From: Hippopus hippopus
Lineage: Eukaryota; Mollusca; Bivalvia; Cardiida; Cardiidae
Assembly (NCBI GenBank): GCA_946811185.2
Contig: OX328096.1
Span: forward strand, 38,266,011 to 38,330,010
Direction: 5' to 3'
DNA: 64,000 bases
Each line of letters begins with the position of its first letter. Position 1 is the stretch's first letter. Position numbers and translations under genes: made by a program. This document shows, one piece after another, positions 11,055 through 21,882 of the stretch. The notes below the pieces were generated by a model. The model was not told the DNA's origin, ran no database searches, and saw only the letters and a program-made list of their open reading frames with translations.

Positions 11055-11205
11055 GAGCGTGTCTAAAAAATTAATATGGGTGAAAATTTAAATGCACAAT
11101 AGCAGCCAAGAAAATCAATGCAGGTGCATTTAAATGTAAATCATACCATTTAAAAGTATGAGAAATGCTGTGAAGATGACAATCTGTTATTGTTTGTTTG
11201 GCCCA
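11055..11205 (+). repeat. half copy of the fold-back MITE at 16024
   Basis: ATGCAGGTGCATTTAAATG, ACCATTTAAAAGTATGAG and GTGAAGATGACAATCTG match one arm of the fold-back element at 16024-16382. Only one arm is present. Confidence 0.5.
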
Positions 11206-11274
11206 AGTGAATAAGCGTACTTGCAAACTTGCAAATTAAATGCTTTGATTGAATTTGCACTTAGATACCATAGC

Positions 11275-11549
11275 CACTGGTTGCCCATATGGGCAACGCC
11301 CCCGAAGGCTGTTAGTATTGTTACAGGGATGGTGCAGATACAGGAGGAAACCCATCCAAAGTTACACCGGGTTCTTTAACATGCTTGATGTATAGCACCG
11401 TTGCATGGGACCTCGTTTTAACGTCTTGTCTGAAAGACTGTTAATAATTTTTTAGATGCCCAGCCATGGGAATCGAACCCACACCCTCAAATGACCCAAA
11501 ATATCACGTTCGCAAGTCCTACACTCTACCATTTTAGCTATGCGGGCTG
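11275..11549 (-). mobile_element. tRNA-derived SINE, minus strand
   Basis: The complement of 11455-11548 reads as a tRNA-like head: CCCGCATAGCTAAAATGG (A box) and GTGGGTTCGATTCCC (B box). The body towards 11275 (GGTTCTTTAACATGCTTGAT, GGGCAACGCCCCCGAAGG) is different from the SINE at 8248, so this is a second SINE family. Confidence 0.65.
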
Positions 11550-12534
11550 GTCATAAAAAAAAATCAAATGCTGTAACATTATTACCTTTTTATCTTTGGT
11601 GGTATTCTATGATCCTGGATAGCACTGATGTTTAATGGTCAATATTATGTATTCAATCAGCCAATTAAAACTTTATTACTCTTTTTTTTTTAAACATACA
11701 GTAAAAATCCAAAAAGTAAGAAGCTACATGTGATTCAACATAATTGGGCTTTTGTTTTTTGTCCTTATTTCTGTTTAAGTGCATGGGGCTCTTGTCCATG
11801 GGGCTTTTGTCTGTACCCAACGCATTCATTACCTACCGTATTTGCAACAAATAACTGTTTGCTAGTGACAAAACATGTGCTTTTTTTTGGGGGGGGGGTA
11901 TTAAAGTGCAGAAGCTAACAACAGCATTTAGAAACACTAGAAGAAAAGTGAAAAAAAAACTTACAGTAATTGTATAGAAACTATTGAGAGAAAATGGAGC
12001 AGTTTCACCCTTTTTTCATTGTCTTGCAAAGCTGTCCCCTGCAAGGATATAAAAACCATTGGCCCTGGAAGAGTAATATTGCTGCTCAGGTCAAAGACAG
12101 CACAGCGCCAATTGTCTGTTTCACCTTAGCAGGTCTTCTGATGAGGAATGTTTTATTTTACAGAGCACTACAATTTATGTTCAGCAAAAAGATCAGGTCT
12201 TATCCTATCCTTTCCTGTCCTTTGTGATACTTTGCTAGTATGTCCTCAGAGATTTTGAAGTATAAGATACTAATTGATGAGCACAATGTTGGTTCAGTGA
12301 TGTATTTTGTGGTATAATAATTATTTTGTCTTTCAAGGCACCTAGTTCGCAAAACAAGAATTAGGCCAAATAAATAAATTTCTACAAGGTAATTTAAACA
12401 GTAATGAGTTATTTTCATTGAGTGTGGTGGAAAGGGCTGTAATGTTTGCAGAAAGTATTTCATTCTCTCTTAACATTTTAATGCCCATCCATGCATAAGT
12501 AAAGATGTGTGTAAAACTTGTCCTTATTTTAATT
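11550..12534. other. no feature recognised
   Basis: AT-rich sequence with short homopolymers (G-run near 11890). The several 60-90 codon ORFs overlap each other and show no motif. Confidence 0.4.
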
Positions 12535-12759
12535 TTACCCTTTATCACACAATTCCGTGTTTTAACAAACTTGAGAAAGAAAGCTTTTGAAAACATTGTG
12601 GGAAAAGGAGAAAATGCTGGTTACCAGCATTTCCTCCTTTTCCCACAATTTTTTCTAGCCTTTCTAGGATAAACCCTATCATTTAAGCAACATTTGATTT
12701 GTTGTCTGCACATGCTTTGGATCTGGACAAGTCCAGTTTTGTAGTGTGGTAAAGGGTGA
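12535..12759 (-). repeat. family-A MITE
   Basis: TTACCCTTTATCACACAATTC at the left and GTGTGGTAAAGGGTGA at the right. Almost perfect hairpin, with one change in the right arm (CATTTCCTCC). Confidence 0.85.
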
Positions 12760-12873
12760 ACAGATATAGCATAACTGTGCTTTTCAATGGGTAGACAGGA
12801 AAAATGTATTCATTTCTTTTTCACCCATTATCCTCTTTTTCTTAAACAAAATTTTTGTATACTGTATTATACT

Positions 12874-13155
12874 TGTATAACTGGTAGCGCAGCTGCTACG
12901 GTAAAGACCAGGGGCTGGCTGGTTTGATTCCTCAGCTTTGTAAATATTTTGCAAGGATTGATGATAGTCATTGATTGATGATAGACAGGGTTCATTTCTC
13001 TCTTACTGCTGATCACTGTTTTGATAATGATTATGTGGAAAAGCAGCTTAGTGGCTTTGAAAGATATATCGTGGGAAGTACAGGACTGGTAAAAGAAACT
13101 CCAGGAAAGCATAGGTCCACTGGCTGCAGCAGTATAACTGAAATAATGTTGAAAA
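12874..13155 (+). mobile_element. tRNA-derived SINE, diverged
   Basis: Same family as 8248. The head is weak (ACTGGTAGCGCAGCTGC, GGTTTGATTCC). The body has ATGATAGTCATTGATTGATG (a small internal duplication), CTCTTACTGCTGATCACTG and CATAGGTCCACTGGCTGC, and it ends AACTGAAATAATGTTG. Confidence 0.75.
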
Positions 13156-13467
13156 CAGCTTTACCATGCAGACAGATTGTGTAACTCTTAATTGGCGTGA
13201 TGTCCAGGCACCTGCCAGGATTAAGCCTTGAAACCCTGACTTCAGCATCAATTTTTGTAAGTATGTCTTTTGGAGGAAAAAGAAAGTAAGTGAAATAACA
13301 ATATGTAGAAGCTCAACCCTGGCCACGCCCTTTGTGGCTACCAAGTACCTGACATTTATTTCTAAGCAGCCTTTCTTGTCAGTTTCTGTAGTAAAAGAAA
13401 CTAAAGAACTACTCTTCAAGTAACATGTTTGGTGACATCAAGCATTTTTGTTATCATTTCTTTTATT

Positions 13468-13676
13468 TTACCCTTTACCGCACAAGGAAAGTTTGGACTC
13501 GCTCAAAGTGAGAGAAACCACATGCTCAAACGTTAAGATTTGTCTGTGAAAGGGAGGAAGACATTGTGAGAAAAGGAGGAAAGGACCAGCATTTCCTCCA
13601 TTCCAACAATGTTTTCAAAAGCCTTCTCACCACTTTGAGGTTCCTCAAAACTCTGAACTGCATGGTAAAGGATTAA
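13468..13676 (+). repeat. family-A MITE
   Basis: TTACCCTTTACCGCAC left, GGTAAAGGATTAA right. The centre of the hairpin has collapsed to GGAAAGGACCAGC. Confidence 0.75.
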
Positions 13677-13875
13677 CCCTAAAGTGCCAAATAAACGCTG
13701 TGTACAATGATATCCATAGTTAAGACCCTAATAAAAGTACCACTAGTTTCAATATTGCTACTGTCAAGGACGTCTCATCATCTGGGACATTGTAGAACAA
13801 AGATCAGACTGCATGTTTTGTTAAGTCTGATCTTATCTACACTGGCCATAAATGCATCTATAGTAGTGAAAGGTG
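13673..13875 (+). repeat. family-B MITE, probable
   Basis: Starts at the TTAA that ends the preceding MITE with TTAACCCTAAAGTGCC. An inner inverted pair, AAGATCAGACTGCATG and AAGTCTGATCTTATCTACAC, is typical of family B. The right end is unclear. Confidence 0.45.
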
Positions 13876-14262
13876 CTTGCTGAAGTTGAAAAATCTAAAA
13901 GCCAATTCTCAAAGCTGATCTCAAATGATGATGTGTATTGTGTTGTAAAGTCACTGTGACCAGTAGTTTGAGATTTAACTGATGAATGGTCCCATACAAG
14001 GAAATAAAGATCTCTGTTGGACCGTCCTGGATCATATACAACCAACATCAGATCTTACTAACCCAACTTGCATTATCCTTGACCACATCTCTGATTAGCA
14101 AAGGAACACATGGACAGGTGCACTTGCTGTTTGTACATAGCAATAATATGGTTGAAATAGATACTAAACTTTTAGCAAAAATACACTTCTGTGAAATCAG
14201 AGATCAAGTCTTTGCTGTGTGCATGAGTTCCCAAGTCCTGAAGTTAAGGGAACTGTTGACAT

Positions 14263-14479
14263 TTAACCCTTTACCACACAATCCACCCTGAGATGGAGGG
14301 CTTTTTAAAACCTTGTGGGAAAAGGAGAAAATGCTGGTAACCAGCACTTTCTCCTTTTCCCACAATGTTTTCTACCTTTTCTGATACAGGAAATACCTTT
14401 TGTGCTACATATAATTTGTCATCTACAAAAGTTTTCAATTTGGACCAGTCTTAAATTTTGTTGTCTGATAAGGAGTTAA
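14263..14479 (-). repeat. family-A MITE
   Basis: TTAACCCTTTACCACACAATC left, GATAAGGAGTTAA right. The hairpin arms differ only at the CAGCACTTTC site and in the outer sequence. Confidence 0.85.
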
Positions 14480-14668
14480 TAAACTTTATCCAAAGAAAAA
14501 AGCAAAAAATGTTTAGATAATAAAAGAAGAAGGACCGTGACTGCATGTAAGATATTTTCACTGATGTGTAGGGTAGTAAAAGTTTCAAATTGATGAGAAA
14601 ACAGTGTGAATCATTCTGTACCAGGGTAATTATTGCTTTTAGGTGCTTTCATCACCTTTATCTGGCAG

Positions 14669-14703
14669 GCATAATGGCTGCTGAGGAATCACCTTCAGCA
14701 GAG
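14669..14703 (+). CDS. candidate short 5' coding exon
   Basis: A pyrimidine-rich stretch ending CTGGCAG precedes GCATAATGGCTGCTGAGG. The ATG at 14674 opens MAAEESPSAE and meets a GTATTT donor in phase 0. It is too short to identify. The acidic, Ala/Ser-rich start would fit an N-terminus, but chance is the leading alternative. No neighbouring exon can be joined with confidence. Confidence 0.2.
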
Positions 14704-15270
14704 GTATTTAGCTCTCATAACTTATGAGATTTATGTTACATACTTTTGAATTGAACCATGTCCTGCTATGGAGAATCTTCCATGTACCATCCTTTCCTTA
14801 TCCTGGTTAAAGGTATGGAAAAAAGGAGTTTTTATAGCAGAAATCTTAATCAAAAGCCCTCTAAGACCATTTTTATTCTCAGGTTTTCTTTGGAAAATTT
14901 ATTCAGAATTATTTCTGCTATATCTGTAAACATGTGCTAGAATCCAGAAATTAGGGGCTCAAAAGTCAAAACCGTGGGCAATTATCTTTTCGTGATTTTC
15001 AAATAAATAACGAATAAATAAATTTTCAATATTCCTTGTGTTTCATTGACATCACCAAATATCATTAGGTTCAGTATATAAACGATAAACTTTGTTACTT
15101 ACTGTAGAAATTCACCGTCTTCATTAAAAACACTGTCAAATGTTTGTTCGGTTCTCATTGAAGGATTACAGAAGTAATCTCGGTTGCAATCTGGTTAGGA
15201 AAGAGCCAGGCAATTTTTTTTTGGTTTGCAGCATGGTTATGATCTCCACTGCTTGACAAAAGCACCCAGA

Positions 15271-16020
15271 TTTTTTAGCTCCACTGGCCGAAGGCCAGCG
15301 AGCTATTGTCATGGTGTTGTGTCCGTCGTGCGTCCGTCCGTCCGTTCGTCCGTGCCTGCATCCGTACACTTTTTCTTTAAAAAACTTCTCCTCAGAAACT
15401 ATTGACTGGATTTTTACCAAATTTTACGGGAATGTTCCTTTGGTGGTCCTCTTTCAAATTCCTTCAAATAATTGTGTTCCATGAAGAATTCTGGTTGCCG
15501 TAAACTTTTTCTTTAAAAAACTTCTCCTCAGAAACTATTGACTGGATTTTTACCAAATTTCACAGGAATGTTCCTTTGGTGGTCCTCTTTCAAATTCCTT
15601 CAAATAATTGTGTTCCATGAAGAATTCTGGTTGCCATGGCAACCAAAGTAAAAAACCTTTAAAAATCTTCTCCTCCCAAACCGCTATTTGGATAGCATTA
15701 TTATTTTGCAGGAATGCTCCTTAGATACAGGTTTACAGAATTCCCTAAAAAAAAAAAGATCTGTCAAAAAACATGGCTTTTATGGGAGACTCATTTTCCT
15801 TTTATGGTATAAAGTAAAATCTTTGAAAAGTTTCTTCTCTAAAACTATTCATTGGATTTCATTGTTGTTTTGCAAGTAAGTTCCTATGGTGGTTGTCTAC
15901 CAAATTGTTTTTTCAGTGAGCTAAAATGCAGGATTGAATGATAATTGTTAAAAACTTCCTTTCGCCATTATAGAAATATCAGGCCTGTGGAGCGATACAG
16001 GCGCTCAAGCGCCTCTAGTT
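15271..16020 (+). mobile_element. AGCTCCACTGGCC tandem-repeat element, copy 1
   Basis: Begins TTTTTTAGCTCCACTGGCCG; AGCTC and GGCC are repeated in inverted form by GGCCAGCGAGCT. A GTCCGTCC microsatellite follows. A 136-bp unit (CTTTTTCTTTAAAAAACTTC to CTGGTTGCC) is duplicated in tandem at 15369-15504 and 15505-15640. The end has a GGCGCTCAAGCGCC hairpin followed by TCTAGTT. The 3' hairpin followed by CTAG resembles Helitron-type termini (inference). Confidence 0.75.
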
Positions 16021-16023
16021 ATT

Positions 16024-16382
16024 AAAGGCCCAGTAAAGGTCAAAGTATCAAAGCAGGTGTCATAATACTTTAAATTTAAATCACACCAATTAAAAGTATA
16101 GAAAATATTGTGAAGATGGCAGTCTGTTATTGTGTGGTCGGGTCATGTGTAAGTCACTGGCAGAAAAAAAGAATTTGAAAATCAGGCAAAAAGTAAACAA
16201 AAGACACAGCTACCTGGCAGGTTTTAACCTAGTTTTGAAATTAATTTCTCTGTCAGCGACTAACACTTGGACCGACAGTAGAATGACAGATTGTCATCTT
16301 CACAATAATTTCCATACTTTTAAATGGTATGATATAAATTCAAATGCATTTAAACACCCGCTTTGTTTACATTTGGCCTTTA
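16024..16382. repeat. fold-back MITE with long TIRs
   Basis: AAAGGCC at the left and GGCCTTT at the right start inverted arms of roughly 110 bp. The left arm has AATTAAAAGTATAGAAAATA and TGTGAAGATGGCAGTCTG. The right arm carries their complements: CAGATTGTCATCTTCACA and CATACTTTTAAATGG. The central part is unique. The flanks suggest an ATT/TTA target. Confidence 0.7.
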
Positions 16383-17092
16383 TTTGTTACTTTAAGAGAT
16401 GGAGATATGGCTTTTTGATCAAGTGCTTTTTTGTTACTTTTAACAAGGTATATTAATACACCTGCATCACAAAAATTAGTATAATAAGGCATGACAGTCA
16501 TCTGTGAAAGATCAGCAATGTTGTAAAAGGAGAAATTTCACAAACAGAGCTATTTCTGTATCTGTTACGCAGTTTTCCATTATGTTGCCATACAGAATCT
16601 TTGTTTCAACATAATGTGTTTTTCTGGAACTGAAGTTTAGATAAGCATTTTTGTAAAAGGAAGGTACTATCTATGAAGGTTTCTTATGTTAACCCATTAC
16701 TCTACTGGCAAGCATACAGTATGCAGATAATGAAACTTGAAAGTAAACGTGGAACAAAGGGGAACTATTTAGAGACAAGGAAATTTACTGTTTGAATGGT
16801 GAAGAAATTAGTGTGTGAAAAAGAGCTTTCCCTCCTTTTCTCATTAATTTGACATAAGATGTTTACATCAGGGCCCAAACTTTCACATTTATGTGGTTAT
16901 GGACTAACCCTTAGGGTCTCAAACACAGCTATAGTTCACAGGAATTTCAGGGTAAGTCAAGATCAAACTCTACAGACTTGCAGTTTGATGTTAGATCTTC
17001 ATTGCTTGCTTTAGTGGAGATTTTATGAAAAAAGAAACAGCCTTGAAATGGCAGTGCTGTCTTACTTTGAATGTGACTGAAAATGTCCAGGG
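16383..17092. other. no feature recognised
   Basis: TTAACCCATTACTCTACTGG near 16690 looks like a MITE end of another family, but no matching right end was found. Confidence 0.35.
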
Positions 17093-17313
17093 TTAACCCC
17101 TCATCATAGGATAAAAAGACTAACCTGAAATAAACGGCTTTTGCAGTCTACAACAAATTAGATGCGGCTAAGATAGTGGAAATTGTCTTCGAAAGGGTAG
17201 AAGCATTGTGGGAAAACGAGAAAATACCAATCTCTTCTTCTTCGACCCTCAATGTATTCAAAAGTCCTCTTCCTCAGGGTTATTAAAACACAGATCAGAG
17301 TGTAAAGTGTTAA
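17093..17313 (+). repeat. family-A MITE, diverged
   Basis: TTAACCCCTCATCATAGG left, GTAAAGTGTTAA right. The right half of the hairpin is largely lost, while CAATGTATTCAAAAGTCC remains. Confidence 0.65.
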
Positions 17314-17776
17314 GGTATTAGGAAGCTACCTTGATTCATCAGTTGGGTATGTCAGAAGATTGCCTCTGTCAATCAAGGATGTACCATTGGTTCTTTTCTA
17401 CTGAAGTTTGGAAATCTCCTAGGTCAATAAGAAAGCCCAAATATCTGATCTCATACTGGAAAAAAAAAAAACATTTCACTATTATTAAATTTTTTTTGAA
17501 ATCCTAGCATATTGGACACAAGATTCTCTTTTCGGATAAAATGTATATCAAGATCAGACTGTAAAGAACTTGTTTATTTAACATAATAATGTACCTTGTG
17601 AAACAAATTTGAAGCAAATGACTTGAAAACTTTCTGAAAAAAAATTGGCTATCAAGATGAATTTGGTATGAATATGAATAAAATTAGTTAAGAATTTAAC
17701 AGAACCTGATATGGATCTTGAATGAAGGCTTAAAAGATAACAAGAGAATAGCAGGCTGTGAGCAACTTACCATTGG

Positions 17777-17911
17777 TGAACCCTTTACTGAATGATCCCT
17801 TGTTCTTTGGACCCTGAGGATCTAAGGAAGAGGGCTTTTGAAAACACTGTGAGCAAGAAAAAATGTTATTTACTGGCATTTTCTCCTCTTCCAAGAAATT
17901 TCTCTACCCAA
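17777..17911 (-). repeat. family-A MITE, truncated
   Basis: TGAACCCTTTACTGAATGATC to TTTCTCTACCCA. It keeps the left end and hairpin, but the right third is missing where the next family-A copy starts. Confidence 0.65.
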
Positions 17912-18771
17912 ATAACCCGTTACCAAACAATCAGTTTTTAGCTCCACTGGCCGAAGGCCAGCGAGCTATTGTCATGGCGTTGTGTCCGTCGTGCGTCCGT
18001 CCGTCCGTTCGTTCGTCCATTCAACCGTGCGTGCGTCTGTAAACTTTTTCTTTAAAAAACTTCTCCTCAGAAACTATTGACTGGATTTTTACCAAATTTC
18101 ACAGGAATGTTCCTTTGGTGGTCCTCTTTCAAATTCCTTCAAATAATTGTGTTCCATGAAGAATTCTAGTTGCCATGGCAACCAAAGTAAAAAACCTTTA
18201 AAAATCTTCTCCTCCCAAACCGCTATTTGGATAGCATTATTATTTTGCAGGAATGTTCCTTAGATACAGGTTTACAGAATTCCTTAAAAAAAAAAAAGAT
18301 CTGTCAAAAAACATGGCTTTTATGGGAGACTCATTTTCCTTTTATGGTATAAAGTAAAATCTTTGAAAAATTTCTTCTCTAAAACTATTCATTGGATTTC
18401 ATTGTTGTTTTGCAGGTAAGTTCCTATGGTGGTTGTCTACCAAATTGTTTCTTCAGTGAGCTAAAATGCAGGATTGAATGATAATTGTTAAAAACTTCCT
18501 TTCGCCATTATAGAAATATCAGGCCTGTGGAGTGATACAGGCGCTCAAGCGCCTCTAGTTACTGACCCAGAGGAAGAAGCCTTCAAATCATTGTGGGAAA
18601 AGGAGAATAATTATGCTGGTAACCAGGATTTTCTCCTATGCCTACATTGTTTTTTACCATATCGTAGAACTTATATTCATTTGTGCCGTTTCTGAATTTA
18701 TCGCTTGCACAGTCTGTGCAGGTACTTTCAATTTTGTAGTGTCTAAAGTTTGTTGTTTGCGAAAGAGTTAA
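17912..18771 (-). repeat. family-A MITE split by a tandem-repeat element
   Basis: ATAACCCGTTACCAAACAATC at 17912 continues, after the insert at 17935-18560, with ACTGACCCAGAGGAAGAAGC, the hairpin, and GAAAGAGTTAA at 18771. Removing the insert restores the usual order CAATCAGTTTT..GACCC..GAGGAAGAAG of minus-oriented copies. Confidence 0.75.
17935..18560 (+). mobile_element. AGCTCCACTGGCC tandem-repeat element, copy 2
   Basis: Nearly identical to 15271-16020 but with a single copy of the 136-bp unit. It ends in the same GGCGCTCAAGCGCC hairpin and TCTAGTT. It is inserted in a family-A MITE, so it moved after that MITE. The high similarity of the two copies, 2 kb apart, suggests recent activity. 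Confidence 0.8.
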
Positions 18772-18810
18772 TGACAGTCCAATTCCGTGAGCAATTTTGA
18801 TTTGTCATCT

Positions 18811-18867
18811 TACAAACTACCTTCAATATGGACAAATCTAAAGTGTTATTGTCAGCTGTTAAGAGTT
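18811..18867 (-). repeat. family-A MITE fragment (right end)
   Basis: TTTGTCATCTTACAAAC, CTTCAATATGGACAAATC and GTTAAGAGTTAA match the terminal quarter of minus-oriented copies. Confidence 0.55.
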
Positions 18868-19261
18868 AATTGCTTTAATGTTTCAGATTTATCACAAAAA
18901 ATTAAACAGGAAGTAAATGGTAACCATAACTATTTCTCAGAACAGCCAAATTTGTTTTAAATGTGACATGTATGTACAGACCAGGCCTGCCTTTCACTTC
19001 ACCTGCATACGCATGAAATTTGCACACACACTTTAGTTAAGCAAGCATTCAGTCTGAAAACAAGTTTCACTAAACTGCATAACTTTAAGATTTGAGTAAA
19101 TATGTGCGTAATTTTACGCCAGATCAAACCTTGGGTAAAGCAGGGATTGAATGTGTATATACAATTCCAAATAAGTTGCGTAAATCTGTGCAGTTAAAGG
19201 CAGCCCAGCTGATTGTAATTTCTTTCTAGAATTTGCAAGAATTGCACAAACTATGACTCAG

Positions 19262-19482
19262 TCCTTTTCCAAACAATCCTGTGTTTTAATGACCATGAGA
19301 AAAAAAGCTTCTGAAATCATCTGAGGATAAGGAGAAAATGTGGGTTATTACCCACATTTTCACCTTTTCCCATTGTGTTTCTGCCCTTTCCAGGACAAAA
19401 TTCATCACGTAAGCAACATTTGTCTTCTACCACTGCTTTCAATTTGTACCAGACTGAATATTTATCATTTGGTAAAGAGTTC
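19262..19482 (-). repeat. family-A MITE
   Basis: CCTTTTCCAAACAATCCTG left, GGTAAAGAGTTCA right. The hairpin centre was replaced by a new palindrome, AATGTGGGTTATTACCCACATT. Confidence 0.75.
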
Positions 19483-19708
19483 ATACTTTTGAAATGATGT
19501 ATCAACCATCAATGTATGACTAAAGCAGTATTATGATATATATTTGGCTTAGTAGATGTTAGCAGAGTATGATTGCTTAGAATATCCAGCTATGTTACAA
19601 TAATGTACCAAGCAGCTTGTGATTCAAGGGTTTAAACTGCTTAGTGAAATGAGAAGGATATTTAAGAGGACAGAAATATTGCAAGTTTTGGCTTGAATAT
19701 CTCATACA

Positions 19709-19765
19709 ATATTGGGCTAGTGGAGATCCAAGATCAGGCTGCACTTTCAGTGCAGCATGATCTTG
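19709..19765. repeat. family-B core fragment
   Basis: GATCCAAGATCAGGCTGCAC and GTGCAGCATGATCTTG form the inverted core seen in family-B elements. No ends were found. Confidence 0.4.
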
Positions 19766-20133
19766 TTCTATTCCATTCCCTGGAGAGCACCTGATACTGC
19801 CCATGGGATCCAAAAAAATAAAAGAGTAGCATTGTTACCATAATAACAAGGGGGTTGGCACTATTCACAAAAAGTTACATTTGTCTAATCTAGATCAGCA
19901 TTCCTCTCTGTGGTTCTGTAGACTAATTTCAGGTAACAAGGTTCTGACATGTACTAAGGCTTTTCCTGTAACTTGGAGCCTGATTGAATCCTTATGGGGG
20001 GTGAAGGGGGGTCGGGAAAAAAACTATTCTTTCTGTGGCCTTTTTTCCATATACATTATTTACTTTTTGGATATTTGTGAATCTTTGAATTTAAAGGCAT
20101 TTAAAAAAATGTTGTTACAAATAGAAAATCTAC

Positions 20134-20306
20134 TTAACTCTTTACCATACAGTCAAATTTTAGATTTGTCTAGTTGGAAAGCATTATGCAGACCACAAAA
20201 GAAATGTGGTTCAGATGATTAATTTTGTTGTTGAAGCTTAGAGAACATCGTTTTCAAAAGCCTTCCTCGTCAGGGTCACAAAAACTTCGGTTTTTGGTAA
20301 AGGTAA
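20134..20306 (+). repeat. family-A MITE lacking its hairpin
   Basis: TTAACTCTTTACCATACAGTC left; CATCGTTTTCAAAAGCC and GGTAAAGG right. The whole central palindrome is deleted. Confidence 0.65.
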
Positions 20307-20719
20307 AGGCAAAAACAGGGTAAAACAAGCAGTATCTGAACTAATGGTAGTACATTGTATTATGTAGGCTGTTTTAACTTATGGTACTTTTTATGGGTTT
20401 TTCAGGGCTTTTCTTGTGATCCCCTTTTCTCCTGATTCCTTCAGTTGCAGTTGAAGAAGAAATAATTATAAGGTCAGAGGTTAAGCCTGATAAAGCAGCT
20501 TAATGCTGTTTTCTTTGACAAAATAACTCAAAATTAGACTGCACACAAAATCTGCACATTTTGTGTGCTGTCTGATATTGATCTTTACTGTTTGTATTAA
20601 CTTATTCAGGTTATACTTGGTATCCTAAGGTTATTACAAGTTCTATTGTTGAATGACCTGACCAGACTCAGCACTAATTAGTTATGACAGGTACTGATTC
20701 ATGTTATTATCATGCATCC

Positions 20720-20913
20720 TTAACCCTATACTGTATGACAAAACTTTAGATTTGCCCAAATTGAAAGCAACTGCAGACCACAGAAAGACACGTGGTTTGA
20801 ATGATGGATAAATGAGAAAATGCTGGTAACCAGCATTTTCTTCTTTGCCAACTATGTTTCAAAAGCTTTTTATCTCGACATATTTAATGCGAGTGATTGT
20901 TTGGTATAGGGAT
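20720..20913 (+). repeat. family-A MITE
   Basis: TTAACCCTATACTGTATGAC left, GTTTGGTATAGGGATA right. The inner hairpin GAGAAAATGCTGGTAACCAGC is kept, but the outer arms are shortened. Confidence 0.75.
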
Positions 20914-21078
20914 AATGTACATACCTATGAAACTCTTGTGATTAAACTGTATGGCTGTATCATGGAAATGATCTTGCTGACTACAAGCTATCAGTTTTTC
21001 TTAAGTTTTTTTTTTTTCTTATTTCACTTATACTTGAACCTTCTCATTGTTGAATGTGATGAGTCCTACTTTAACCCC

Positions 21079-21574
21079 TTAACTCTTTGCCACACAGTCC
21101 TAAGTTTTAACGACCCTGCTAGAGAAATCTATTGAAAACCCTGGAGGAAAAGGAGAAAATGTTGATAAACAGCATTTTCTCCATTTCTCACAGTTTCTCC
21201 TAACCTTCCATAGAAAAATCCAGTCATTTTATCCACATTTAATGTGTCATCTGGAAATGCTTTCAGTTTTGAAGAGAATATAATTGGGCCTTGCTCTGTG
21301 AAAAGGAGACTTAATGCATCTGCAAAAAGTATTGACCCAGGTCAGCCTGCACAGTCCGCGTAGGCTAACCTGGGCCGAAACTTTTCGCTATTGGTCAGTT
21401 TTCTGTATGTCCAAAGACCAGTCTACCTCATGATTAAGTTGGTTATTTAAAAAAATAGCTCTTATTGAATCCATACTTATGTGATGAGATGGGCTGGTAT
21501 CATGCATCACGGTGATGCATTAAGGCCTTTTTTTCCAGAGCATGGCTCAATTTTGTCGTTGGGTAAGGAGTTAA
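21079..21574 (-). repeat. family-A MITE containing a nested MITE
   Basis: TTAACTCTTTGCCACACAGTC left. It is interrupted by a family-C element at 21286-21548 and resumes with TTTTGTCGTTGGGTAAGGAG and TTAA. Joining the two parts gives the standard right end of minus-oriented copies. Confidence 0.75.
21286..21548. mobile_element. family-C MITE nested in family A
   Basis: Inverted ends GGGCCTTGCTCTGTG and, at the right, CCAGAGCATGGCTC. AATT occurs on both sides (21282-21285, 21549-21552), consistent with a short target duplication. The middle has AGGTCAGCCTGCACAGTCC and its partial complement TAACCTGGGCC. Confidence 0.65.
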
Positions 21575-21882
21575 TACACAAAATACAACTGTTCACATCC
21601 CTGTAAATGTCAGCATATGAAAACAGTGTGGCAAAAGGCAGACTTTCATGTTAAGAAATTAATAATTGTTGTTCTGGCCAGATTGTGTGGCAAAATAGCA
21701 AACAGTGTAGATAACAATCAAACTAGCTTTTGTGCAGTCTGATCTTGACCTACATTGCCCACAAAAGCAACTTAAGCAGGGTTCATCACCTTATTGGTTA
21801 ACCTTTCCAGTTTGCACTCCCAGCCATGAACTTGGAAAATTGTCATATTTGGAGAAATTGCCCAAAATACATCACGATTGTA

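Noticed and set aside
13048..13419. 123-codon minus-strand ORF
   Set aside because: Overlaps a SINE copy in antisense, with no recognisable motif.
16130..16456. 108-codon plus-strand ORF
   Set aside because: Lies across the fold-back MITE and reads its inverted arm; no family match.
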